A stretch of 63,349 nt of DNA from Prevotella sp. (GTDB lineage Bacteria; Bacteroidota; Bacteroidia; Bacteroidales; Bacteroidaceae): positions 1 to 63,349 of the forward strand of contig JAFYYV010000031.1 in the NCBI GenBank assembly GCA_017557405.1. The letters run 5' to 3'. Shown piece by piece: positions 16,829 to 25,990 of the stretch; within the stretch, counting starts at the first letter, position 1, and every line of letters starts with the position of its first letter. Under the pieces are notes generated by a model, which did not search any database, was not told the DNA's origin, and was given only the letters and a program-made list of their open reading frames with translations. A program made the position numbers and the translations under genes.

Positions 16829-17938
16829 ATGAAAAAGAAAACTATTCTCACTGTATTGTTCGCCTTGCTTACCTTGTCGGCAATGGCTCAGAAGAAGACA
16901 AACGACGCAATCAAAGTCGAGGTGTCGGAGACCGTCGAATTGATGAGCATCCTGTCTCGAATAGCGGGTTTTCAGGAGTACTGCATGAACATGGGTGGAC
17001 AATACACGAAGGACACGGAAACGTGGTTTGCCGAATTTAAAAGCCATCCCATTATTCCCTATTATCAGAACATTCGCGCCAAGCAGGGAGTCAGTCATGA
17101 TGCTGTGATGAGTATGGCCATCCATCTCGAAATTGACAAAGGAAAAATCAAGTTCATCGGTGATAAGGGCGAGTTGGATCGCTGGAAAAATGTGGATATT
17201 GATGACTTCATTGTCCGTCTCAACGACTTTTATACTGCTACACGCTTCCATGAGTTCTTCGAGCAGCACAAGGTTTTCTATGCAGAAGGTCTGCGCACCT
17301 ATGAGGCGAATGTGATGAAGTATTTCCATCAGGATTGGTACGCCCGTTTTTATGGCACCGAACCCACAGAGCAGTTCCGCGTCGTCATCGGTTTTACGAA
17401 CGGCGGTGGCAACTATGGTCCCAGTCGACAACTGCCTGGCCAGAGCAAGGAAGTCTTTGCCATCGCTGGCTACTATGTCGACCCAGAGACAGGAAAAGTT
17501 TTTGAGGACGGTATGGCTTATGCCTCGACGCTCATTCACGAGTTCAACCACTCATTTGTCAATCCTCTGCTTGAGAAAGAGACCAACGTAACGATGTTGA
17601 AAGACATCGGCCAGAATCTGCTGAGGCTCTCTCCCATTGGCATGAAACGGCAGAACTATGCTTCGTGGAACACAGTCCTCAATGAGAGCGTCGTTCGAGC
17701 CGCCGTCATCATCTATATGCTCGACAACGGTTATTCTGCCAAACAACTTCAGCAAGAGATGTACGACCAAGTATGCCGCGATTTCCGTTGGATGCCCGAA
17801 CTCGTCACCGCCTTGCGTCATTACGCTACCCATCGCGACCTGTATCCGACACTCAACGATTACAATCCTGAAATCGCCCGCTGCCTGCGCAGTTTTCTTG
17901 ACACGGAGACCGTAAGGATGAAGAAGGCGTTGGAATGA
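16829..17938 (+). CDS. Secreted DUF4932-type putative metalloprotease
   Basis: The protein has 369 residues from the ATG at 16829; a TTG at 16814 would put residues ahead of the signal peptide (MKKKTILTVLFALLTLSAMAQ). It resembles DUF4932 proteins of Bacteroidetes. The key feature is HEFNH (residues 237-241), an HExxH zinc motif inside TLIHEFNHSFVNPLLEKE. A downstream NESVVRAAVIIY segment could supply the third ligand through its Glu. The product is exported and probably periplasmic or a surface protein. The substrate is unknown, and proteolysis is inferred from the motif. It has its own promoter and terminator, so it is monocistronic. Confidence 0.75.
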   Translation: MKKKTILTVLFALLTLSAMAQKKTNDAIKVEVSETVELMSILSRIAGFQEYCMNMGGQYTKDTETWFAEFKSHPIIPYYQNIRAKQGVSHDAVMSMAIHLEIDKGKIKFIGDKGELDRWKNVDIDDFIVRLNDFYTATRFHEFFEQHKVFYAEGLRTYEANVMKYFHQDWYARFYGTEPTEQFRVVIGFTNGGGNYGPSRQLPGQSKEVFAIAGYYVDPETGKVFEDGMAYASTLIHEFNHSFVNPLLEKETNVTMLKDIGQNLLRLSPIGMKRQNYASWNTVLNESVVRAAVIIYMLDNGYSAKQLQQEMYDQVCRDFRWMPELVTALRHYATHRDLYPTLNDYNPEIARCLRSFLDTETVRMKKALE

Positions 17939-17943
17939 ACCCT

Positions 17944-17990
17944 AGGGACGTATGCCTTATCAATTCGAAGACATATGTCCCTTTAATACT
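17944..17990. terminator. Terminator hairpin between convergent genes
   Basis: AGGGACGTATG (17944-17954) pairs with CATATGTCCCT (17972-17982) with one G-T pair, followed by a T-rich run. It lies between the DUF4932 gene and the TolB-like gene. Confidence 0.6.
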
Positions 17991-18008
17991 TTTATTTCTT
18001 ATTACGCT

Positions 18009-19508
18009 TTATTTCCCCTTGAACTTTGACGTGTATTTCACGCTCACAGCATCGCCTTTGAGCACATCGGCGAACGTTTGAGGTTTGATGGTGACAGGAC
18101 CGCGCATGAACTCGGGAATGTTGTAGCACCGCATGAACTGGCGATGATAGTCGGGGTCTTCAGAAGGCAGTTCGAATGGTTTTGTAGCCTTTCCATCCTT
18201 GTCGATATGGGCAATGAACGGGCGTGTGAAGACTCCGTCGTTGCGGCGACTGCTGAAGATAATCCAGCGCCCATTGCTCGACCACGAATGATAACTTTCG
18301 GTCTCGTTGGAGTTGCACTCGGTGAGTGAGTGTACCTCACCCGTCTGCAGATCCATCATCCAGAGGTCGGCATCTCGGTGCCAAATGTGGAAATAACCGA
18401 ACTTTCCCATTGTGAAGAGCAGGAAGCGCCCATCGGGAGAGATGCGTGGGAAGGTGGCACTCTGGTCGATGGCAGAAGCGTCGAACACGAGTTCACGTGG
18501 TCCGAACTCTCGGGTGTCGGGGTCGAAACTCTTGCGGAAGATGTTGTATTTCAGTTCCTTGTAACGCTTCACCACCTCAGCACCCTTCGTCCGCGTCGTG
18601 TCTTGGCGTTCGAAATGGGCACTGCAGTAAAAGAGCGTCTTACCATCGGGGCTCCATGCTGGGAATACCTCGAACTCCGTGTCGTCGTTCTCCAGATTCG
18701 TCACCTCGTCGTTATCGATATCGTAGGCGATGATGTCGCTCTCTTCGTCGAAGACCTCCACCTTGTTCGAGTCGGCAGTATGGAAATTCTGATGCGTGAG
18801 GTCGGTGGCATAAACAATGAGGTTTTGAGTAGGATGCCACGCTGGATAGACACCCGCTGAGAGGATGGAATCGTTCCTCATGTTCACCTTTTTGATCTTC
18901 CCGTCGATGGTAACGATAGTGCCTCCGTTGTGTTGACGTGCATGGAACTGCATGTGCTGTGGGTTGTATTGTTGGAAGTGGTGGCAGTTGATACACTGAC
19001 CGTCTTTCTCGAATCCACACAACATATTGTCGTAGATGACACGTTCGTCGTAGTTCTCCAAACACCGTTGGTTGATGGTCAGGGCTTCATACGATTCATA
19101 CGAAGGCGCAATCAATCGATAGCTGATGTATGGGTCGATGGAGTCGGGTGAAACGTGAATGTTGAAAGGTTTGAAGCGGTTCCACTGGGAGTCGTTGCGT
19201 GTGAAAACTTCCACGGTGATGTCGCCCCCTTTTGCCTTCTCCGTCAGTTTTCGCCAGTCGTCGATGTCGGGTTGTCCGTTGCATACGATGACTTCATCGC
19301 CAACAGCGTAGCGAGCTACCATCTCATCGCTCGCACCATCGAATTCGAAGGTCAGCGGTGCAATATTCACGGGCACCGTAACGTCGATATAGTCGGGATA
19401 TATGGTGGGTAGTTTGCCCGTTTCCTTGTACTCAGTGGGCACCTTCGGACCGCCACAGGCAGTGAGTAGCAGACCACAGGTGATGAGCAGAAATTGCAGT
19501 TTCTTCAT
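18009..19508 (-). CDS. TolB-like beta-propeller lipoprotein with a CxxCH motif
   Basis: The protein has 499 residues. The N-terminus is a lipoprotein signal (LLLTAC, lipid Cys near residue 18). PD40/TolB-like repeats follow: GVYPAWHPTQNLIVYATD, EVFPAWSPDGKTLFYCS, FPRISPDGRFLLFTMG and SYHSWSSNGRWIIFSSRRNDG. At 172-176 lies CINCH, the heme c attachment motif CxxCH, followed by another His. Homologues in Bacteroidetes are often labelled cytochrome c biogenesis proteins, probably for this motif. A single CxxCH could bind heme or be incidental. The gene lies four bases after the polytopic membrane protein gene (19513-21402) on the same strand, so the two probably work together in the envelope. Confidence 0.7.
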   Translation of the reverse strand: MKKLQFLLITCGLLLTACGGPKVPTEYKETGKLPTIYPDYIDVTVPVNIAPLTFEFDGASDEMVARYAVGDEVIVCNGQPDIDDWRKLTEKAKGGDITVEVFTRNDSQWNRFKPFNIHVSPDSIDPYISYRLIAPSYESYEALTINQRCLENYDERVIYDNMLCGFEKDGQCINCHHFQQYNPQHMQFHARQHNGGTIVTIDGKIKKVNMRNDSILSAGVYPAWHPTQNLIVYATDLTHQNFHTADSNKVEVFDEESDIIAYDIDNDEVTNLENDDTEFEVFPAWSPDGKTLFYCSAHFERQDTTRTKGAEVVKRYKELKYNIFRKSFDPDTREFGPRELVFDASAIDQSATFPRISPDGRFLLFTMGKFGYFHIWHRDADLWMMDLQTGEVHSLTECNSNETESYHSWSSNGRWIIFSSRRNDGVFTRPFIAHIDKDGKATKPFELPSEDPDYHRQFMRCYNIPEFMRGPVTIKPQTFADVLKGDAVSVKYTSKFKGK

Positions 19509-19512
19509 ATTG

Positions 19513-21402
19513 TCAATATTCGGGTAGGTTTGACATCAAGTAATAATCATAGTAGAAAGTATGTCCATAGAGCGGGTACAATTCAGCGCGAGCATCCTCA
19601 ATATCCAGCCCGTCGCACCTTGAAGCAGCTTCCTCGAACTTTTCGTAGTCGTCCTTCACACCTTGGTTGAAGGGTATACGGTCGAGGTCGGTGCGTTTCT
19701 CCAGCTTACCGTAAAGGTAGGCGGCCTGCTGATAGATAATCGGCATGGGGCCATTTGGGTGGAGTTTGATGTATTCGGCGAAATGATAATTGAAGAGTTC
19801 AGGATCCTTCACCCACAGCGATGCCAGTAGCGACTGTTCTTGGAAGATGGGGTCGTATGGATAGCTGCAATTCGCTAGCTCATTCATCAAGAAGCTCTCC
19901 ACGTTTCCTTTATCTCCAGACAGCGTGTTGGGGTAGTGGAGCATGTGGGTGATGGGCTCCATTTCGCGGTCTTTCGCGATGAGTTCGGGATGCGCTAAGA
20001 ATTTCTCTGCGCTTTCCGCCCAGTCGTCGAAGTAGAGCGTGTGCTTCAGGATGTTGATATACTTTTGTGCCACGTTTTTCTCGCCATTGAGCAACGCACA
20101 TCGAACTAGGTATTTATAGTGTTCGGCACGCCAGTCGAACTCCACGCCCAGCTCTGTGCACAAACGGGTGCAGTAGTTCAGCATGCCATATTGATAATAA
20201 ATGAGCGTTCCTGATGACAACAACATGCGCATGCCGAAGGGAGCGTTGATTTCTTTCGAACCATTTTTGTATTGGTACATCTCCTCAGCTTGGCGCCCTA
20301 GACGCGAGAGTGCCAGATTACGCATCATCACTATGGCACGTGTAGGTTCTTCCTGCTGCTTGTCAGCCTCTTGCAGAACGCCTTCCCAGTCGGTCTTATC
20401 CACCAAGCGTTGCATCTTTATTTCACGGTGGAAATTCTCGTCCTTATACCAGAAATGAATGACACCCCAAACGGTAACGGCCAGCAATGCGACTTGCACT
20501 CCCCATTCCAACAACAAGGCTTTCGGCAGTTTTTTCGATGCCGCTTTTCCCTTTGCTTTCTTCTTTTGGTTGTTTTTCACCTTTGCGGGAGCAACGGTCT
20601 CTGTCGCTGTTTTTTTACCACGCGAAAGCGGCAGACAGACCATCACAACCATGAACAGCGCCAACAAGTAGAAGGGAATATAGTATTGGTGGTGATCCTC
20701 GGTAATGTAATAGAGGGGTAATCCTGCATAGTAAATGTTAGCAATATTCGTCTGGTAATAGACATAGCGATAGCAGAGTAGAGGAACAGCAATCGCACTT
20801 AATAGAGCTATTACGCTATACAGGAAGCCTTGTTTCTTACCCATAAGTCGCCACGACCAGATGCCCATCAGCAGTGTGGCAGCCAACCCATAAATGCCGA
20901 TAAGCGGATAGCCCAGCACGCAGGTCAAAACCATCCATGCGATTCGCAGTCCATACCGCTCGGGCAGACTGCGAAACACCCACAGAGCTGCCACTGCCGC
21001 CGTCGTGCCCATGGTTGCCACGAAGAAATGTCCGCGCAGTTTCAGCATGTAGATCCAGTAACCCATATCGACGTCTGTTATCAGCAAGAGGGCAATGGGA
21101 ATGAGCAACAGCGATGCCCATTTGGCAGGGATGGCAAACGTCTTCTTGAGCAGGAACAACAGCAACAGCCACCAGCCGCAGAGCATGGCGACACCCATCC
21201 ACGCATGGTAAAAGAACTGCGTGAACCATGTGCCAAGGTAGGTCAGGAAACCTGCGGGCACTACCATCTGCTGTTTGAAGAAGAGGGGAGTGTCGAGGAA
21301 TAGGTTCAGTTCCTGTACTTTCCATAGAAAGTCACTCTCGCAAATCAATAACCCGCAGGCAATCGCTGCAAGAGCCGCTATCCAAATAAAGATATATTTC
21401 AT
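19513..21402 (-). CDS. Polytopic membrane protein with C-terminal soluble domain (DUF6057-like)
   Basis: The protein has 629 residues. About ten hydrophobic segments occupy residues 1-275, then a Lys-rich charged linker (KVKNNQKKKAKGKAASKK), another membrane span (about 295-315), and a 300-residue helical C-terminal domain that looks TPR-like (ALSRLGRQAEEMYQYKNGSKE, YINILKHTLYFDDWAESAEKFL). It resembles Bacteroidetes proteins annotated DUF6057, recalled from memory. No catalytic motif is recognised. It precedes the TolB-like CxxCH lipoprotein with a 4-base gap. A -7 box (TAAATTTG) lies 28 bases before the start. Confidence 0.7.
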   Translation of the reverse strand: MKYIFIWIAALAAIACGLLICESDFLWKVQELNLFLDTPLFFKQQMVVPAGFLTYLGTWFTQFFYHAWMGVAMLCGWWLLLLFLLKKTFAIPAKWASLLLIPIALLLITDVDMGYWIYMLKLRGHFFVATMGTTAAVAALWVFRSLPERYGLRIAWMVLTCVLGYPLIGIYGLAATLLMGIWSWRLMGKKQGFLYSVIALLSAIAVPLLCYRYVYYQTNIANIYYAGLPLYYITEDHHQYYIPFYLLALFMVVMVCLPLSRGKKTATETVAPAKVKNNQKKKAKGKAASKKLPKALLLEWGVQVALLAVTVWGVIHFWYKDENFHREIKMQRLVDKTDWEGVLQEADKQQEEPTRAIVMMRNLALSRLGRQAEEMYQYKNGSKEINAPFGMRMLLSSGTLIYYQYGMLNYCTRLCTELGVEFDWRAEHYKYLVRCALLNGEKNVAQKYINILKHTLYFDDWAESAEKFLAHPELIAKDREMEPITHMLHYPNTLSGDKGNVESFLMNELANCSYPYDPIFQEQSLLASLWVKDPELFNYHFAEYIKLHPNGPMPIIYQQAAYLYGKLEKRTDLDRIPFNQGVKDDYEKFEEAASRCDGLDIEDARAELYPLYGHTFYYDYYLMSNLPEY

Positions 21403-21430
21403 ATCGTTTCAACGAATTTTTATTGATGCG

Positions 21431-21438
21431 CAAATTTA
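21431..21438 (-). promoter_or_regulatory. -7 box for the DUF6057-like/TolB-like operon
   Basis: The minus strand reads TAAATTTG (TAnnTTTG), 28 bases upstream of the start at 21402. No clear -33 box is visible. Confidence 0.5.
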
Positions 21439-21574
21439 ATAAACTTCTCATGAAAAAAGAGAATAAGGTGAAAGAAAGTCTTTGTATCTTTACAAAATTA
21501 ACATTTATATACAAGAAAAACTCGGAAATATACACATCACTTCTGTTTTTTTCTTTATTCTACATTTTTATTTG

Positions 21575-21582
21575 TACCTTTG
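21575..21582 (+). promoter_or_regulatory. -7 box for glnN
   Basis: TACCTTTG matches TAnnTTTG, 31 bases before the ATG at 21614. It lies inside an apparent upstream extension of the glutamine synthetase frame, which supports 21614 as the real start. Confidence 0.6.
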
Positions 21583-21613
21583 CCCCCGCAAACGTTCAGA
21601 CAAACAAAAGGAT

Positions 21614-23836
21614 ATGGCAAACTTAAGATTCCAGGTTGTAGAAGAGGCTTTCATGAAAAAGCCGATGGAGGTTGCTGCTCCTACGGAGCGTCCATCGGAA
21701 TATTTCGGAAAGAATGTGTTCACCCGCGCCAAAATGTTCAAATATTTGCAGCGCGACGTCTATGAGAAGCTCATCGACGTTATCGACAACGGAGCACCAC
21801 TTGACCGCTCTATTGCCGATGCCGTTGCAAAAGGCATGAAACAATGGGCCGACGAACAGGGAGTGACGCACTACACACACTGGTTCCAACCCCTTACAGA
21901 AGGCACTGCCGAGAAACATGACGCTTTCATCGAGCACGACGGAAAAGGTGGTATGATGGAAGAGTTCAGTGGTAAACTGCTCGTGCAGCAGGAACCCGAT
22001 GCATCGTCGTTCCCCAGCGGAGGCATTCGTGCCACCTTTGAGGCGCGCGGTTATAGTGCTTGGGATCCTACTAGCCCAGTCTTTATCATCGACGACACCC
22101 TCTGTATCCCTACCATCTTCATTTCCTACACGGGTGAGGCGCTCGACTACAAGGCTCCTCTGAAACGTTCGCTGCGTGCTGTCGGAGAGGCTGCCGCTGC
22201 CGTGGCCCACTATTTCGACCCGAATGTGAAGAAGGTAATTTCGAACCTCGGATGGGAACAAGAGTATTTCCTTGTCGACGAGGGCCTTTATTCGGCACGT
22301 CCCGACCTGATGCTCACAGGGCGCACGCTCATGGGACACGACTCGGCGAAGAACCAGCAGATGGACGACCACTACTTCGGAACCATCCCCGACCGCGTGC
22401 AGGTGTTCATGAAAGACCTCGAGGTGCAGGCCTTGCAGTTGGGCATCCCTTGCAAGACGCGACATAACGAGGTGGCGCCCAACCAGTTTGAGTTCGCCCC
22501 CATTTACGAGGAGACCAACCTTGCAGTGGACCACAACATGTTGCTCATGCAACTCATGAAGAAGGTTGCCCGCAAACACGGATTCCGTGTGCTGCTCCAC
22601 GAAAAGCCATTTGCTGGCATCAACGGCAGCGGAAAACACAACAACTGGTCGCTATCGACCGACACGGGTGTACTGCTGCATGCACCGGGAAAGACGCCCG
22701 AGCAGAACCTGCGTTTCGTGACGTTCATTGTCGAGACTCTCATGGGCGTTTATCGTCACAACGGACTGCTAAAAGCCAGTATCATGAGTGCCACCAACGC
22801 TCATCGACTAGGCGCCAACGAGGCACCGCCTGCCATCATCTCCAGCTTCCTTGGTCGTCAGGTGAGCGAACTGCTCGACCATATCGAGAAGGCCGACAAG
22901 GAAGACCTTTTCGTGGTCGCAGGCAAGCAACGCATGGAGATTGACATCCCCGAAATCCCCGAGCTACTCATCGACAACACCGACCGCAACCGCACCAGTC
23001 CCTTCGCCTTCACCGGAAACCGTTTCGAGTTCCGTGCCGTGGGTAGCGAAGCCAACTGTGCCAGTGCGATGATTGCCCTGAATTCAGCGGTTGCCGAGGC
23101 TTTGGTTGACTTCAAGAAGCGGGTTGACGAACGCGTCAAAGAGATTTCCGAGAAGACGGAGTTCACCGAAAAGGGACACAATGCCGTCATGCATGCCATC
23201 ATCGAGGTGCTGCGCGAGGACATCCGTACCTGCAAGCCCATTCATTTCGATGGCAACGGCTATAGCGACGAATGGGTGGAAGAGGCCACACGCCGCGGAC
23301 TCGACGTCGAAAAGTCATGCCCCATCATCTTCGACCGTTACTTGGACGAGGAGACCATTCGGATGTTCGAGAGCCTGGGCGTCATGAACCGCAAGGAGTT
23401 GGCTGCCCGCAACGAGGTGAAGTGGGAGACCTATACGAAGAAGATTCAGATTGAGGCCCGCGTGATGGGCGACCTCTCGATGAACCACATCATCCCAGTC
23501 GCAACGCATTATCAGAGCCAGTTGGCGAAGAACGTACAGAACATGTACAGCATCTTCGATGAGGCTGAAGCCGACAGTCTGACCGCTCGTAACAAGAAGA
23601 TTATCAAGGAGATTGCCCAGCGCACGCAAACCATCGAGACGGGCGTTGACGAGTTGATTGCCGCCCGTAAGGTGGCCAACAAGATTGAGAACGAGCGGGC
23701 GAAGGCCATCGCCTACCACGACACCGTGGCGCCGAAGATAGAGGAGATTCGCCACCAGATTGACAAGTTGGAGTTGATTGTGAGCGACGAACTCTGGACG
23801 CTCCCGAAGTATCGCGAACTGTTGTTCATTCGATAA
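21614..23836 (+). CDS. glnN: Glutamine synthetase type III
   Basis: The protein has 740 residues from the ATG at 21614 (MANLRFQVVEEAFMKKP), close to the usual length of GSIII and far longer than GlnA type I. It makes glutamine from glutamate, ammonia and ATP in the cytoplasm. Signatures include FKRS-free GSIII elements: RPSEYFGKNVFTRAKM, FPSGGIRATFEARGYSAWDPTSP, NLGWEQEYFLVD, CKTRHNEVAPNQFEFAPIYEE, and GINGSGKHNNWSLSTD in the active site, plus a C-terminal helical region. The upstream in-frame extension to 21482 is rejected because it spans the promoter. GSIII is a typical main GS of Bacteroidetes. A strong terminator follows. The gene stands alone. Confidence 0.95.
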   Translation: MANLRFQVVEEAFMKKPMEVAAPTERPSEYFGKNVFTRAKMFKYLQRDVYEKLIDVIDNGAPLDRSIADAVAKGMKQWADEQGVTHYTHWFQPLTEGTAEKHDAFIEHDGKGGMMEEFSGKLLVQQEPDASSFPSGGIRATFEARGYSAWDPTSPVFIIDDTLCIPTIFISYTGEALDYKAPLKRSLRAVGEAAAAVAHYFDPNVKKVISNLGWEQEYFLVDEGLYSARPDLMLTGRTLMGHDSAKNQQMDDHYFGTIPDRVQVFMKDLEVQALQLGIPCKTRHNEVAPNQFEFAPIYEETNLAVDHNMLLMQLMKKVARKHGFRVLLHEKPFAGINGSGKHNNWSLSTDTGVLLHAPGKTPEQNLRFVTFIVETLMGVYRHNGLLKASIMSATNAHRLGANEAPPAIISSFLGRQVSELLDHIEKADKEDLFVVAGKQRMEIDIPEIPELLIDNTDRNRTSPFAFTGNRFEFRAVGSEANCASAMIALNSAVAEALVDFKKRVDERVKEISEKTEFTEKGHNAVMHAIIEVLREDIRTCKPIHFDGNGYSDEWVEEATRRGLDVEKSCPIIFDRYLDEETIRMFESLGVMNRKELAARNEVKWETYTKKIQIEARVMGDLSMNHIIPVATHYQSQLAKNVQNMYSIFDEAEADSLTARNKKIIKEIAQRTQTIETGVDELIAARKVANKIENERAKAIAYHDTVAPKIEEIRHQIDKLELIVSDELWTLPKYRELLFIR

Positions 23837-23867
23837 AGAAACGACGCACAACACAAACCATAGAAAC

Positions 23868-23912
23868 AAAGAAGCGGCTTCTCAGATGTCTGAAGAGCCG
23901 CTTCTTCTTTAT
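23868..23912 (+). terminator. Terminator after glnN
   Basis: An inverted repeat (AAGAAGCGGCTTCT and AGAGCCGCTTCTT) with an 11-base loop, ending in TTCTTTATT. It lies 32 bases after the glnN stop. Confidence 0.75.
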
Positions 23913-23924
23913 TGTAGGCTATTA

Positions 23925-23959
23925 GCCTTCATCTTTCATCCCTCATCCTTCATCCCTCA
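23925..23959. repeat. Heptamer array starting at the GH20 stop codon
   Basis: Read on the minus strand, the GH20 stop TGA is the first three bases of TGAGGGA, TGAAGGA, TGAGGGA, TGAAAGA, TGAAGGC: five 7-base units from 23959 down to 23925. Confidence 0.8.
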
Positions 23960-25981
23960 TCTCTCACGATGATACGGATCGTACTCCAAGGGTAGGGCGT
24001 AACGCCCTTCGAGGTCGGTGAAGACGAAGGTGAACATCCATTTGTTCAGTTGTATGCCGTCCACAGGGACATAGGGCAGCTTCATGAACACCTTGTTCCA
24101 CCCTTTCTCCAGATGCAGCACGAGGGGTGGACGCGATGTCATATTCACATCGCCCAGCGGCGTCTCGAGTGGTACGATTTCTCCATGGTATTTCCAAAGA
24201 GGAGCCAGCACCTCCACATCGTTCAGCCAGATGCGCGAGCCCTTGCAATCCCACTTCACGTATTCAGGCACCCGCTCTGCCCTCGAACGGCTGTAGTTCT
24301 GCAGTTCGATGAGCGCCCCCACCTTTTGCTCCATTTCCGAATAGACGTAGGTCCACGCGTAAGCCGTGTAGCCGGTCTTGATGTTGCCATATAACGAAGG
24401 GATGCGGTCGCCCCAGCCGTGGCGCAGGTAGATGGTCGCACCAGTCGCCAACTGTGGTTCGTAGCGTTTCCCCTCGAAGAGATAGCCGCTTTGCGGACCT
24501 TGCCGTTCGGGAGGCAGCTCGGTCGAAGGGTCTCCGCCATTGGGGAAGGGACCGCACACCTGCCAACGCACATGACTTTGCGCGACGTATGGGATGGGCT
24601 CATCACGCAGCGACATCATCTTATGGAACAGGAAACGACTCTCCCAATCCTTGAAATCCTCGAACTCAGGACCTTCGTTTGGCAGTCGTGCCCCAATGGT
24701 CTCGATGTAATTCTTGCCACCGCCCGTCCAAGCTCGCGACGCCATTGCCACCACGTTGGCATAGAGGTTGTTCTCGCGGACAATGTCCTCGGTCGAAGCC
24801 AGTCGATGGTCGTTCCACACAGCGGCAATCGCCCCCACAACGTCGGTCGAGCCTTCTTGCTGGTGGTAGATGTTGCTCAGGTAGGCGCCCGCCAAGTCGG
24901 CGAAGACGTCAAAATGGTTCAGATAGAGATAGCGGCTATCGATGTTGGATGCTCCAGGCATGGGTTTTCCTGTCGAGCCCCACATGTGCGCCATGTCCAC
25001 GTTTTGCGGTTTGCCCCCCGAGGGCGTCCACACCACGACCTTTCGTCCCAAAGAATGCACCCAGTCGATGATTTTGCCGAGGAATTCAGGGTTGGTGATG
25101 TTCACCTCGTCGGCACCGATATGAATATAAGGAGCATGGACGAACGTCGCCACCACCTCCGTGAGCACCGTTTTCAGTTGGGCTAGTCCTTGTGTGCTTT
25201 GCATGTCGACCCCCATGGCTCGTTTGAAGGCGGCGCTGTGGCCGGGCATGTCAATCTCGGGGATGATGTTCATGCCGTGTTTCAAGGCATACACCTCCAG
25301 TTCGCGGCATTCCGCTTGCGTGTAGTAGCTCCCGGCATCGCGTGTCATCGATGCGGCTGAGGTCAGCTGCGGATAGGCGGTCACCTCGAATCGCCACGCG
25401 GGGTTGTCGGTCAGGTGCAGATGCAGCGTGTTCACCTTGAAGCGAGAGAGCAGTCGAATCTGCTTCTTCAACTCGTCCACAGGGATGAACTGCCGACCCA
25501 CGTCGTGCATGAAGCCGCGCAGTTTGAAGGCTGGATAGTCGATGATCTCGACCAACTCGAGTCCTGTGCGGTGCTTGTATCCCTCGGCCATCTGCTGCAT
25601 CGTCTGCACAGCACGGATGACGCCCGTCGGCGTGACGGCGTCGATGGTGACGCGTTGTTCGGTGACATCGATGCGATAGGCCTCGTTTTCATAGCCAGAG
25701 AGCTCGTAGTCGGTGGCTCCGGCTATCTTGTCCACGATGTGGACCTCGATGCGCGCTTTCGACTTCTCAACAATCTCGCAATTGTTCGCTTCGAGGAACT
25801 CGCGTAGCAGTTCGCATTGCGTGGGGTCGTTGACGCACACCTTGCGTCCCAGGGCGAAGTATTTGCCTTCGACCTTGACGTTCACCTGTCGAGGCTTGGG
25901 CAACAAATGACACACTCTTGCTGCAGCCGGCAAGACGCTGAGCAGTGGCAAGAGTGCGATTATGATGAATTTCTTATTCAT
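23957..25981 (-). CDS. Secreted beta-N-acetylhexosaminidase, GH20
   Basis: The protein has 674 residues with a signal peptide ending in PAAAR. An N-terminal GH20b domain (about 20-150) precedes the catalytic barrel: LRGFMHDVGRQFIPVDELKKQ, LHLHLTDNPAWRFE, IIPEIDMPGHSAAFKRA and HIGADEV with the paired Asp291-Glu292 of substrate-assisted catalysis. A C-terminal region of about 190 residues follows and looks like a beta-sandwich. It cleaves terminal GlcNAc/GalNAc from glycans in the periplasm or at the surface. The DUF3298 gene ends 9 bases upstream on the same strand, so the two are probably co-transcribed. Length and motifs are complete. Confidence 0.9.
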   Translation of the reverse strand: MNKKFIIIALLPLLSVLPAAARVCHLLPKPRQVNVKVEGKYFALGRKVCVNDPTQCELLREFLEANNCEIVEKSKARIEVHIVDKIAGATDYELSGYENEAYRIDVTEQRVTIDAVTPTGVIRAVQTMQQMAEGYKHRTGLELVEIIDYPAFKLRGFMHDVGRQFIPVDELKKQIRLLSRFKVNTLHLHLTDNPAWRFEVTAYPQLTSAASMTRDAGSYYTQAECRELEVYALKHGMNIIPEIDMPGHSAAFKRAMGVDMQSTQGLAQLKTVLTEVVATFVHAPYIHIGADEVNITNPEFLGKIIDWVHSLGRKVVVWTPSGGKPQNVDMAHMWGSTGKPMPGASNIDSRYLYLNHFDVFADLAGAYLSNIYHQQEGSTDVVGAIAAVWNDHRLASTEDIVRENNLYANVVAMASRAWTGGGKNYIETIGARLPNEGPEFEDFKDWESRFLFHKMMSLRDEPIPYVAQSHVRWQVCGPFPNGGDPSTELPPERQGPQSGYLFEGKRYEPQLATGATIYLRHGWGDRIPSLYGNIKTGYTAYAWTYVYSEMEQKVGALIELQNYSRSRAERVPEYVKWDCKGSRIWLNDVEVLAPLWKYHGEIVPLETPLGDVNMTSRPPLVLHLEKGWNKVFMKLPYVPVDGIQLNKWMFTFVFTDLEGRYALPLEYDPYHRER

Positions 25982-25990
25982 TTCTGGGAT

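Noticed and set aside
21482-21613. Longer start for the glutamine synthetase
   Set aside because: The extension crosses a TAnnTTTG box and encodes Phe/Tyr-rich residues unlike the family.
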